A stretch of 64,000 nucleotides of DNA from Chinchilla lanigera (taxonomy: Eukaryota > Chordata > Mammalia > Rodentia > Chinchillidae), in assembly GCF_000276665.1 (NCBI RefSeq), contig NW_004955423.1, positions 4,268,153 to 4,332,152 of the forward strand. The letters are read 5' to 3'. Shown here in pieces: positions 54,875-64,000 of the stretch; the stretch's first letter is position 1; every line of letters starts with the position of its first letter. Below the pieces are notes generated by a model. It saw nothing but the letters and a program-made list of their open reading frames with translations. It was not told the DNA's origin and did not search any database. The position numbers were made by a program, and so were the translations under genes.

Positions 54875-55260
54875 ATGTTCACAATTTAACTGAAATGGCC
54901 AAATCATCCAAGACCTGCAATTTATCAGACAACTATGTTACACGTGGCAAATCCATCCTGCCATGTAGCAGAAGCAACCTCTCAACGTCCTGTACAACTC
55001 CCACCATACAGCTACGGTCCTGTCTGCTCTGTTCTCGCCTGTGACCTCTTTCCTATTGCCATTTCCCATGCAGAACCACAAAGCAGACACTCAGACATAC
55101 TTAAATGACAGTTGTCCTGTTCTCATGCTGTAAGCCCCCAGAGACAAGCCTAAGAGCTGCCATCAGAAGAAGCCATAAAGGATAAATGACAGTAACCTAG
55201 CTAGTCTTTCTCTCTTACATTCAATAGAAGTTCTGAGAGTCATTGTAGATTTGAGATGAC
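54875..55260. other. Unassigned sequence
   Basis: Pyrimidine-rich, possibly L2-derived. No gene. Confidence 0.35.
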
Positions 55261-55264
55261 ATAA

Positions 55265-55330
55265 TGTGTAACTTCTTCCATTGAAAGATGGGAAAACTGA
55301 GGCCAAGAGATTGGCGACTTCCCTACTGTT
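55265..55330 (-). repeat. MIR SINE relic
   Basis: 'gatgggaaaactgaggccaagagattggcgacttccc'. Confidence 0.6.
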
Positions 55331-55489
55331 TAATCTACTGCTCCCTCTTGTCTTCCTTTTCCTGTCTCCTCATAAGCTTTCTTGTGTCACTTGTTACATT
55401 TCAGGCAAAGCCTGAGTATTCTATTTTAAAAGTTCATTCATAGTGTCCATACTCTTATCTCCACAGGGAAAGAAGTTCACTACCAGTGC

Positions 55490-55860
55490 CTAACTTCCCA
55501 CTGTCAAAACTCCAACAGGGCCCTCAAAAATGTGCAACTCTTACTCATTCTAAATTGGTGGGCTCCTTTTGCTATGGTATCTGCTGTCAGTTTGCCTCAA
55601 GGCCTTTCACTCTATGCGAATTTCATCTCCTCTACTCAGACTGCCCTATCATCAGGAATGTGCTCTCTCAACTCCTTCTGCTCTATCTGCATATTCGCCT
55701 GCTATCCCACATATCCGGTCTCAATGGAACAGATGTCCTGATTCCCTTTAAGGCAACCCCTCTGACCATGTTTATGTGCCTGAGCTTGGCTCCCTCATCT
55801 TTTCTGGAACCTTCTATTAGTTATTCCCACTTCTACATTTAGTCACTTCCTCTTCACTAC
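55490..55860 (+). repeat. LINE L2 relic
   Basis: 'tcaaggcctttcactctatgc', 'ctctactcagactgccctatc', 'gacc..tgtttatgtgcctg' show L2-like pyrimidine-rich order. The 118-codon frame at 55486-55842 falls within it. Confidence 0.45.
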
Positions 55861-55888
55861 TCTCAACCAAACTACGCTGCAGTCACCA

Positions 55889-55889
<1 letters not shown>

Positions 55890-55919
<30 letters not shown>
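55890..55919. repeat. (CA)n microsatellite
   Basis: About 15 uninterrupted CA units. Confidence 0.98.
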
Positions 55920-55923
<4 letters not shown>

Positions 55924-56159
55924 ATCCCTTCACCACAAACACGCACATATGTACACATACTCACTTTCTGCTGCCACTTCTCAGAGATGTCCCATTTTCC
56001 TCACCTATGGCAATCCAGCGTTAGATTTCAGAAATCTTCTAACTACCAGCTAAACACCTGACTTTCAAACTCAATCTCTTCTACTGTCCCTCCTGTGAAC
56101 TTCCTGCCTTCTGACAAACATGACATCCGTTCCCTCTTTGTACCTGGGCCCCCTGGCAA

Positions 56160-56260
56160 GTTGCTTAGCTGAGCTTTAAGGTACCTTGTCTGTAAAAGAC
56201 AATAACCATCATCACTGCAGAGGAAACCGTCTTAAGGATTATGTGACATCACATGGAATA
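56160..56260 (+). repeat. MIR SINE relic
   Basis: 'gtaccttgtctgtaaaagacaataaccatcatcactgcag' then 'cttaaggattatgtgacatc'. Confidence 0.6.
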
Positions 56261-56339
56261 AAAATTTTTTTAAATATAGTATCTGATATTACCATTTTTC
56301 TTTTTAGAGCATCCTGATTTTAACTTCTCTTCCTGTGCC

Positions 56340-57310
56340 TGCATACTTTTGATCCTTCAGTTATCCCTACAGGATCTCAACTACATTCTTGGCTATACTG
56401 ATCAATCCAGTCATTCCCCAACACAAGTCTACTGCTCGGACTTCACTCCAAGGGGCCAGACTTCTCAAGATCAGAAGAATGCCCCAAACCAACCAAACAG
56501 AACTTACTACCCTCTCCAAAACTGTGCCTCACATGTTTTCCATCCTTACTAGTAACACCTTCAAACAGTGTGTCTTCCTAACCAGAGAACTCATAATCAT
56601 CTTTCGCCTTCTCCTCCCTCTTCTTACTCCCCTCTTTCACCCTATTCAGGAGCCAATTCTTTCTCCTGAATGTTTCTTCAATCCATCCTCTCCTTTCCTA
56701 TCACTACCTTAGTTCTAGTCCTTGTTACCTCCCCCTGGATTATTGCAGTGGCCCACACACCTCTCCACACTTCAAGTCTACATACTGTGTAACAGTGATC
56801 TGGGCATTTATTTTACCTATAATGATTCCACAGTGCTGTCAGGATAAAGTCCACACTCCAAGTGCCAAGCACAGCCCCGGACAACCAGCAGCTGGAGCAA
56901 GCCACGAGGCTCCGCGGTCTCCTCTTCCCTCTGTACCTCCACAGCTCTGCTCCAGCCACTCATGCTCCGCGGTCCTCACTCACTGAACTCTGAGGCCCAG
57001 GACTGGGACTGTTCCTTCTGTCTGGACAGTTTTTCTCTTGTCACCCTAGTAAATCATCTTATCCCAGTGATATTCAGCATCAAAATCACCTCCTTCAGGA
57101 ATTCTTTCCTCACAAATAAGGAAGAACAAATGGTTGTAGCTTCTGTTCTATTATTTATCACAATGTGTTTCTGCAGAGTGCTGTCTATTCTCACTTAATC
57201 TCGGTTAATGGTTTGTGTGCCTGTCTTCTGAGGCCAGCACTTTGTGATACTCACATTGTATCTTCAGAACTTAACACTGTACAATGACTGGTGCACAGGA
57301 AGTAGGAGGC
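56340..57310 (+). repeat. LINE L2 relic, long
   Basis: 'gctgtcaggataaagtccacactccaagtgccaagcacagcc', 'ctttctgtctggacag'-like, 'atcacctccttcaggaattctttcctc', 'ctattatttatcacaatgtg' and 'cttaacactgtacaatgactggtgcacagg' run in L2 order to the 3' end. Confidence 0.7.
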
Positions 57311-57314
57311 AAAA

Positions 57315-58335
57315 GGGAAGGAGATCAGCAAATGTCTGAACAGATAAAGCAGCATGACTGTCAATTATATTAGAATGAATTAAGAGAGGAGGTTGGTTGC
57401 ATAGGTGGATCTGATAGCTGATAAGGGTTACACAGAATAATCTGAGTAAGAATTGAAAAACACCCATGCTGAGGACGTCCTCGACTAAATATGAGTTTGG
57501 TCAAGTCACTAGCTGGGGATGTTAGAATCTAACTCAGGTAACTACCTTATAAATCCTATCTAAAGCACAAAAAGAGAACAATTCTAACAACCCACAGATA
57601 TTAGTCATATCTAAGAAGGTTTTGGGCTCTAGAACACTACTAAAAATGCAGCCTGTCACCCAAGTAATTCCAGGGCTAATGGCCAAGTGTAATATTTTTG
57701 GCCTAACTAACCTTGTCATGTGATATATTTTTTAACACCATAATTTCTTTCTCATAGTGCTCTCAAATTTATACTAAAAAATCCCATTACATACATTGTA
57801 CTTTGCCCAGGCAGGCAAATACTCACTTATCAAATAAAGTAGCGTTTTATATGACATAAACTGGAGACAGGAGGAAGAATGAGGCCCAACAAACTTAAAA
57901 CAGATTGGAGCAAAGTACAACTGGAGAAAACCAAGCTGAAACTCATGAATTTTCCCAGTAATAAAGAGACATCTATAATTAACAGGCTTTCAAGAGCATG
58001 CACCCATGCATTACAGCATCATAGCTCATAAAACATTCATTCAAAGCCATAACAGGCATGCACATCACAGGTCTAAGCGCAGTGAAGAAAGGGAAGCCTT
58101 TAAAGTGAGATACCACTGCCCTGTACAGAGCGTCACATGTGAAAGGGAGCTGTAACTGTTAAAATACAAAATGAACAAAAAAAAAAAAAAAGAAATGTAA
58201 TGTTTGGATTGTTAGGCATAAACTGTCATCAAATAAATCACCGAATGCTTCTAGATAAGTAGAAACATTTCTAGAAAATACATTTATACGTGTAAAGAGA
58301 TAACACATACAAATAACGGAAAGAACCCTGCCATA
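57315..58335. other. Unassigned sequence, no gene seen
   Basis: No repeat or coding sequence is recognised. Confidence 0.45.
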
Positions 58336-58340
58336 ATCTT

Positions 58341-58425
58341 AGGGCTGGGATAGAGCTCAGTGATAGAGCATTTGTCTCACATATGCCTGGCTCTGGGTTC
58401 CATCCTGAGCACTGCAGAAAACAAA
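58341..58425 (+). mobile_element. Old ID-like SINE
   Basis: 'agggctgggatagagctcagtgatagagca', 'ggctctgggttccatcctgag'. Older than the young ID subfamily. Confidence 0.8.
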
Positions 58426-58687
58426 AACAGCGAACAGTTTTGAACTTTTCAAATTATATTACTATATTAGTCATGATATTAAGATCAAGTTATACACATG
58501 TACAAATATGCAGATAGATAAAGTTATTTAAATGTACCTCTAAAAACTAAAAACAATGTATCAAAGACCCAGGAAAACACAAATAACTGACTGAACAAAA
58601 TATGCACTTACATGCTATCAGTAGTGTCAACAATCTGTGGGTAAAGAGTAGATTATTTGATAAATAGTACTGGGGAAAATAACTCAA

Positions 58688-58799
58688 GTGAGGTTCCTTT
58701 TTTTTTTTTTTTTTTGGTTTTTCTCCGGTACCAGGAACCGAACTCACGACCTTGCACTTGCCGGGCAGGCGCTTTGCTGCTGAGCTAAATCCCCAGCCC
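58688..58799 (-). mobile_element. ID-type SINE, full length, minus strand
   Basis: Perfect 17-bp TSD 'tggggaaaataactcaa' at 58671-58687 and 58800-58816. T tail, 'ggtaccaggaaccgaactc', 'gctgagctaaatccccagcc'. Confidence 0.95.
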
Positions 58800-58823
58800 T
58801 GGGGAAAATAACTCAAAATAGAA

Positions 58824-59000
58824 CCAGCTGTTGTCAGGCCTGTAACGCCAGTATTCTGGGAGGCTGAGGCAACAGACTGCAAGTTCAAGCCCAGCCTGGA
58901 CAATTCAGCAAGATCTTGTATGAAAATTTAAAAAGGGGCTGGGGAGGTAGCTCTGTGCGAAGGCTCTGGGTTCCATTCTAATTACCAAGGAGAAAAAAAG
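58824..59000 (+). mobile_element. B1-ID composite SINE
   Basis: B1 part: 'cagctgttgtcaggcctgtaac', 'gggaggctgaggcaacag', 'gttcaagcccagcctggac', ending 'gcaagatcttgtatg'. ID part from 58934: 'ggggctggggaggtagctctg' and 'ggctctgggttcc'. Confidence 0.85.
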
Positions 59001-59009
59001 ATCAATTAC

Positions 59010-59640
59010 TTAAAAATAATACTGGATTAATATTACCCAAATGATAAGAGTAAATCTATAAACTAATAAAAGTAAGCCCAGTAATAGTGCAAGATTTCTT
59101 AAATGACATACTATTAAACATTTGATTACATTAAAATGAAAGATTTTTGCTGTTACTAAAAGCCCTCACAAAGTTATCAGAGGAGTAACGTAGTCGAAGC
59201 AAGTATTCGTGATACCTAAAGAAAACAAAGGATTAACTTCAGAATATATAAGGAATGCACCAAACACTTTCAAGGAACTTCTCATAAGAAAAAGCAATTT
59301 GATGGAAAAACAGGCTAAAGATATGAAAAGAAAATTCATGGAAAGGAGAAATTAAGTAAATGAAAAGATCTCAATCTTACTAGTAATCAGAAAAAGGCAA
59401 CATTAAACTATGAGCTATACCTTACATCTACTGAGTTTACAACAACTAGGACATTTGTTAATAAAAGGTACACAGTTCTGTTAACAGTCTGAAGTTGACA
59501 ACAATCTATGCAGTTCCTGGTAACATTAGTACGCATGCGTGCTGTAATCCAGTACGCTGCAGGTGAGCAACTGCCAAGATACCCTCATGAAGCCAATAAA
59601 TTCCATATACCTAATAAATACAACCCACAGGAAAGTGTGA
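59010..59640 (+). repeat. Old LINE-1 relic
   Basis: 'cttcagaatatataaggaatgcacc', 'gaaaaacaggctaaagatatg' and 'aatcttactagtaatcagaaaaaggcaac' resemble an old L1 ORF2 3' region, broken throughout. Confidence 0.55.
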
Positions 59641-59739
59641 AGTATTTATAAAAATGTTGCCTCATATCGTTATTCCTAACATCTATATGTTGTCTCTGTC
59701 TTAACCTTTGCTGAAAAGGTACATGTGACTAAATCGGGA

Positions 59740-59850
59740 CTACTCCTTTTCACAGGTCAGGCGACTGACCGAGAAGGCAAAGACACACTGAGGATAATGT
59801 TTCAGCTGGAACAGAGACCAGGCACTGTCCTTGTGACTTAATGACTTACA
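59740..59850 (-). repeat. MIR SINE relic
   Basis: 'ccttttcacaggtcaggcgactgaccgagaaggc' with 'ggaacagagaccaggcac' downstream. Confidence 0.45.
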
Positions 59851-60194
59851 ATCCGTGCTGTCTATTTCTTTTCTGCACTAGCCCTAAGCTTCTGTTGTGC
59901 TGCTAAACTCATATTAGGCTGAATACAACAGGCATGAAAACAAGAGATGGATTCAGTATGAACTTCCACGTCAGTTTTTCCCAATGCAGCACAGGGCAAA
60001 ACAGCATCTCCCCTCCCATACACTAACCACAACTATACACATTAAGAGTAGAAAGCCTCCTTCAGCTTCTAAGAAACAAATACAAGAAGGGTGGCGGCTC
60101 GGACAGCAGTGATTCTACAACTGCTGTCAGAGTCCTGGCAAACACAAGCATGGGATAGTCACAGAGGTCTGCAGGGAAATGCTCTTCGAAAAAA

Positions 60195-60300
60195 ATCCCA
60201 CTATCCATGACTCGGTAACTGCAAAGATCGCAAAGTTGACCACGAAAAATAACTAACCCAGAAATAAGATTAGATCCAAACTCAGGACTCTGCACATCAC
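60195..60300 (-). repeat. MIR SINE relic
   Basis: Minus strand reads 'gagtcctgagtttggatc', 'tttctgggttag' and 'gtggtcaactttgcgatc', the MIR core order. This explains the 77-codon minus frame over it (60062-60295). Confidence 0.5.
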
Positions 60301-60613
60301 CAACTTAATGTACAACAGAGGAAAAACTTCACCTGGGAATATTTTATAACCTGACAGGAAATATCCTATATATGTTAATCACCATTTCATCATTTTAAAT
60401 CTGGGGCAATTGTTTTTCTTTGGCCCTAATTTGCTACCTGTCCACTGTCCACCGAGAGAGGTCTGAAGATCAAATCTCTGTCTCACACAGATATGTACTA
60501 CTACTTTACAAATACAGAAGATACTGTGGTCATTAATATATATCCAGTTGGGTGATATTAAGTCACTTTGCCACAAAAATATTTGCATTCATCAGAGATG
60601 AAGAGCAAAACTG

Positions 60614-60835
60614 TAGCCAGGTGTGGCGGTACATGCCTGAAATCCCACCTAGTTGGGACCCTGAAACAGAAGGACTGAGTTCAAGGCCAGCCGAGGCAAC
60701 TTAAAAGACCCTATCTCATAATAAAAAATAAAAAGGGCTAGGGATATATAGCTCAGTGGTAGCGTACCTGCCTAACATGTACAAGCCCTTGGGTCCAATC
60801 TCCAGTACTCTGCCTGTAAAAAGTTTTTTTAAAGT
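60614..60835 (+). mobile_element. B1-ID composite SINE
   Basis: B1 part: 'gccaggtgtggcggtacatg', 'gttcaaggccagccgagg', 'gaccctatctcataat'. ID part from 60736: 'gggctagggatatatagctc', 'cttgggtccaatctcc'. Confidence 0.85.
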
Positions 60836-60839
60836 ACAG

Positions 60840-62410
60840 TAAAAACGTCTTAAGATCCTTGAGAACAGTTACTTTTCAGTGTGTAATACTGTAATTTTTA
60901 CTTTACAATATATGTGAAGGAAAAACTTGCATTTATTTCCATTCCTAGCCCTTTCTCAGCTATTAGTTTTTCCTTGACATTTAACATCAAAGCTAGTTAC
61001 CCTTTCATTCTGAGCCTCTGTTACAAGAGGCTTGTGGCTGCTTCACAAACCAGTGCAACACACCAGTACAGACAGAAAGGCCCTGCATTATGTGCTAAGA
61101 AAACATATGTATCATTCGATTTCTCCCTTAGAAAAGGAAGAGTATTCATTTCACCCCTTTCCCACCTTTTTTATTTTCTCCTCCCTTGATGCTTAGGTAC
61201 AGTATTATAGAAAGGGAACTACAGACCATTAAATTATTAAAGCGAAAATGAAGACCTTACCCAGCATTTCCCCCATGAAAATGGACCCAAGATTTTAATT
61301 TATATTCTTCTAAATACAACATTAAAGGTTTTGTTAAAGAGAAGCACTTTTAGGTAAGAAAATAAGGGTATTTCTATGTAGGAAATATTAAAATATGTAG
61401 ATAGTATTAAAAATATTTAGTAAACTTAAACTTACTTAAACTTACATGGGTTTGTCCACGCTTTTCAGTGATGTGAATTTCTTGGTGGATTTTCCCAAAC
61501 CAGGGGGAGAAAGCAAGTATTTATGATGTCAGTAGTGTTGAGGAAAAGGGAAAGGGAAAGCCGTATCACTGATTAATTTACTACCTGGGAAATAAACCAT
61601 CCTGAGGTAATGCCAGTGTGTTTTTGCTTATTCTAGAACACTATCCTAATGAGACCCCTCAAAAGGTGACCTGCTCATTAAGACTCGACAAAAGGTATCT
61701 GTAAATTAATATTATACCATTGAGTTGTGGCAACAGAACACAAATACATTGATTCAAACACAACTAAATCTAATTACAGACACAGAGGGAAGTATAAATT
61801 TCAAACATGGAAAACAAAACAAACAAACAACCCTGAGCTCTGGGTCAAGCCTGAGGGGAGAGGAGCAGGAAAGGACCTGGAGCCAGGGAAGTACAAACTC
61901 GTCTGTCAGTTCTCCTGGAACCAATGGCAGAGGCCCGTATGAATCAGCACTGCCATCTCCTCCTCAGGGAGCAGCTTTCCAGACCACAAAGGAGCCTAAG
62001 CTATAGATCCAAAGACTTGTGCAAGTCCCAGCAATATGGGACTGTTCAGTAATATGGCCATGACATTACCAGCCTTAGTCCTCGCTCTCCAAAAACTAAG
62101 AACATGAATCCTACTTCATTACACTGCTCAAAGAAGCCACTAATTTTAAAGAAGATACAAAACATGTATTATTCTGTAAATAGAAAACAATAATCTAAAA
62201 GACAGTACAATTATTAATTGAGTTAAATTTTACTAAGATGGGAGTAGATACTGTTCCTAAGTAGAGGACAGATTTTGAGGAAACACAAAAACCTACTGTA
62301 CCTCAGAGCGGAATGTAGGTGCTGAAGAAAGTCCTTAATAAATTAGACCAGAGGACAAGGACTACACCTGGTATAAAAATAAAGCAAGACACTGACTCTA
62401 CTGGTCTTTT
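60840..62410. other. Unassigned sequence, no gene seen
   Basis: Overlapping short frames at 61725-62006 and 61727-61942 show no domain. No repeat is recognised. Confidence 0.45.
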
Positions 62411-62425
62411 AAGACTTTGTCCTTG

Positions 62426-62517
62426 GGCCAGGGATATAGCTCAGTGGCACAAGCACCTGCCTGGCAAGCGCAAGGTCCTGAGTTCAATTCCTGGTACCAA
62501 AAAAACAAAAAACAAAC
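62426..62517 (+). mobile_element. ID-type SINE, full length
   Basis: Perfect 15-bp TSD 'aagactttgtccttg' at 62411-62425 and 62518-62532. 'ggccagggatatagctcag', 'gcctggcaagcgcaaggtcc', 'gagttcaattcctggtac'. Confidence 0.95.
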
Positions 62518-62532
62518 AAGACTTTGTCCTTG

Positions 62533-62605
62533 AGGTAAGAGTTTAGCTCAGTGGTAGAGCACTTGCCTAACACTAAGGCCTGGGGTTCCATCCTAGTAAG
62601 GGGGC
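62533..62605 (+). mobile_element. Old ID-like SINE
   Basis: 'gtaagagtttagctcagtgg', 'tagagcacttgcctaacac', 'gcctggggttccatcctag'. It abuts the young ID: the young copy inserted just upstream of this old one. Confidence 0.75.
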
Positions 62606-62609
62606 GCTG

Positions 62610-63585
62610 TGGGGAGAATCTCTCTCGATGACTTTACCTTTTCATCTTGTGTGTATTTGTCAAGAGGCATACACAGACACCTCACAATTACACTCAAACT
62701 TAAATCTGTGTCTATTTATCTAGTGAGAAAAAAATAAACTGTTTAGTTCTTACAGTATGCCTTGACTACTTATTTGCTAATATAATTATGCCAATCATTG
62801 ATACTACCACAATGGTCAAAGCGGCTATGTCTTTAAAAAAAGACTGAAGTTCTAAAGGAATGCTGAAACAGTGGGATCTTACAATTCAAATTACTTCCAT
62901 ACTGTTATGGGAAAAAAGGACAAGGTGGTACAAGTATCAGCCTACCCTCAGGACTAAAGATATTCCTCTCAAAGCAAAACTATGCAGTAAATACATTTAC
63001 GGTAAATGTTTCAGCATTAAAATATAGTCATCATTCAACATCATGATATTTAAATTAAATGAGGCAAAGGAGCAGAGTATATGAAGTATTGTGCTTATGC
63101 ACTTTCCTGTGACACGCAACTTGCTCATATCACTTCTTCCAAAACAGCGAGAAGATGCTACTGACTTTCCTATTATTCAAACATTTAGTTTGTTGTCAAA
63201 CTGATTCTTCAGAACCATCCCACCTCCCTGAATGTCCCTGCTCAAGAATGACGTTTCTTCACCTTAAATACTACAGAAGAGGTAAAATAACGCCTCCACT
63301 GGGGGAGAAGTCATCTGCAGAAAAGAGCAGCCAGAGAAATGGAAAGCGTCTACAGCATAAACCAGTCCTTGTCCTAGCGTTTCCTTCTCCTGCGGCCATG
63401 TGCGCGGGAGCAAGACATGGATACGAAGTCATACTCTTACCTGGTGAACTTGGGAAAAGTCATTTTCAATCTGACTTTGGTGACAGTTGGAATTTAATAA
63501 AGATGTCTGGTCCACACTTTTAAAGCCCCGTCTGTCTCAGCACAGGGAAAACCACAGCGGAGCTCCCAAGCCAGACACCAGACTA
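62610..63585. other. Unassigned sequence upstream of the CpG island
   Basis: A 122-codon frame (63155-63523 plus) shows no domain. No repeat is recognised. Confidence 0.4.
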
Positions 63586-63589
63586 AACA

Positions 63590-64000
63590 CCTCAAACTCG
63601 CCGCCGCCCCTCGCTCTGGTCCCCACCTTACGTCCTCATCACTAATTCCCTGGGTCTGCGCCTCCGGCTCTTCCAAAAAGAGAGCGGAACCGGTATCCCC
63701 AGTGTCAAAGACTGGATGCCAAGACCCCCTCAAGCGTCACCCCCATGCCTACTCTCCCCCCCCCACCCCGTCCCCAGGGTCACCCGCACGCCAGCCTCAG
63801 CCACACCCGCTGCTCCGGCCTCCCGGGACAGTCCGCCGGCAGCCCCGCCGAAGAGGAACAAAAGAGCGGCCGCCGCGCGGAGCAGCCTTAGCTGGGGACT
63901 CGGGGCCACACACCTGGGCGGCGACAGCGTTCGGCGGAGCCCCGGGGGCGCCGCAGGAGGCGGGCGGGTGACCCGGGACACCCACTCGAGCAGGACCGGC
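63590..64000. promoter_or_regulatory. CpG island, probable promoter and 5' exon region (truncated by the window end)
   Basis: By eye there are about 40 CpG dinucleotides in roughly 410 bp, against near absence elsewhere, with strong GC richness from about 63770. GC boxes such as 'ggcgggcgggtg' (about 63959-63970) are present and no TATA box is seen. On the minus strand two splice-donor-like sites occur: 'cccag|gtgtgtgg' at 63913/63914 and 'gac|gtaagg' at 63631/63632. Either could end a 5' exon of a gene entering from the right. I do not recognise the encoded peptides, and plus-strand initiation cannot be excluded. Confidence 0.75.

Noticed and set aside
60062..60295. Minus-strand 77-codon frame that looked exon-like
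   Set aside because: Most of it reads as a reverse MIR core, and the stop and start context gives no acceptor/donor pair I would trust.
63494..63733. Minus-strand frame reading 'LFLEEPEAQTQGISDED' just before a donor-like site
   Set aside because: Attractive as a short coding exon, but an in-frame stop lies just upstream, no ATG supports it and I cannot match it to a known protein. Kept only as part of the CpG island finding.
63702..63981. Overlapping Pro/Arg/Gly/Ala-rich frames on both strands in the CpG island
   Set aside because: GC-rich sequence rarely contains stops, so such frames are expected by chance. No recognisable N-terminal protein sequence.
1..64000. tRNA genes, snRNA/Y RNA pseudogenes, CRISPR arrays, bacterial operons
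   Set aside because: The tRNA-like sequences are ID SINEs with A tails and target duplications. No snRNA or Y RNA sequence was recognised. The repeats and overall sequence are mammalian, so prokaryotic systems are not expected and none is seen.

Overview
This window is rodent nuclear DNA and holds no gene that I can support. It is packed with interspersed repeats typical of a placental mammal: tRNA-Ala-derived ID/BC1-like SINEs, B1 SINEs (many with the rodent internal duplication), B1-ID fused dimers, LINE-1 3' ends, old MIR, L2 and L3/CR1 pieces, MaLR solo LTRs, hAT DNA transposon relics and one mariner relic. The young ID consensus (A box region 'tagctcagcggcaaagcg', then 'cctgcctggcaagcgcaagg', then 'gtgagttcggttcc', A-rich tail) differs from the mouse/rat, squirrel and kangaroo-rat forms I know. 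With the B1 type this points to another rodent lineage, possibly a beaver-like one. The species call is inference.

Layout: 1-1.24 kb, an L1 3' end with an ID inside it, placed in an MIR. 1.25-9.3 kb, mostly old single-copy sequence with MIR/L2, a 126-bp tandem duplication (about 7.0-7.25 kb) and a MaLR LTR. 9.3-14.5 kb, a repeat cluster: L1, B1-ID, ID, three LTRs, and an L1 with an inverted segment. 16.6-20.1 kb, a LINE-1 cluster with B1 and ID inside. 21.8-22.4 kb, a fold-back mariner relic. 24-28.2 kb, L2, B1-ID, LTR and L1+ID. 31.1-32.7 kb, B1, ID, and a retroviral-type LTR split by L1. 36.9-37.1 kb, an ID carrying a 100-N assembly gap. 37.7-42 kb and 52.5-54.5 kb are repeat-poor. 43.6-47.9 kb is a B1/L1M cluster. 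54.5-57.3 kb is LTR plus L2. 58.3-60.8 kb is ID and B1-ID. From about 63.59 kb to the end lies a CpG island, the only likely promoter.

The simplest reading is a large intron or intergenic flank next to a CpG-island promoter at the right edge. Two plausible minus-strand splice donors in the island would fit a gene starting off the right edge and running leftward, but I recognise no coding exon. Every longer open frame I examined either overlaps a repeat or shows no recognisable protein. The most noteworthy items are structural: a gap that is almost certainly an artefact, the inverted mariner relic, the rearranged L1, two distinct L1 3'-UTR lineages, and a B1/ID family structure in which duplicated and unduplicated B1 types segregate.
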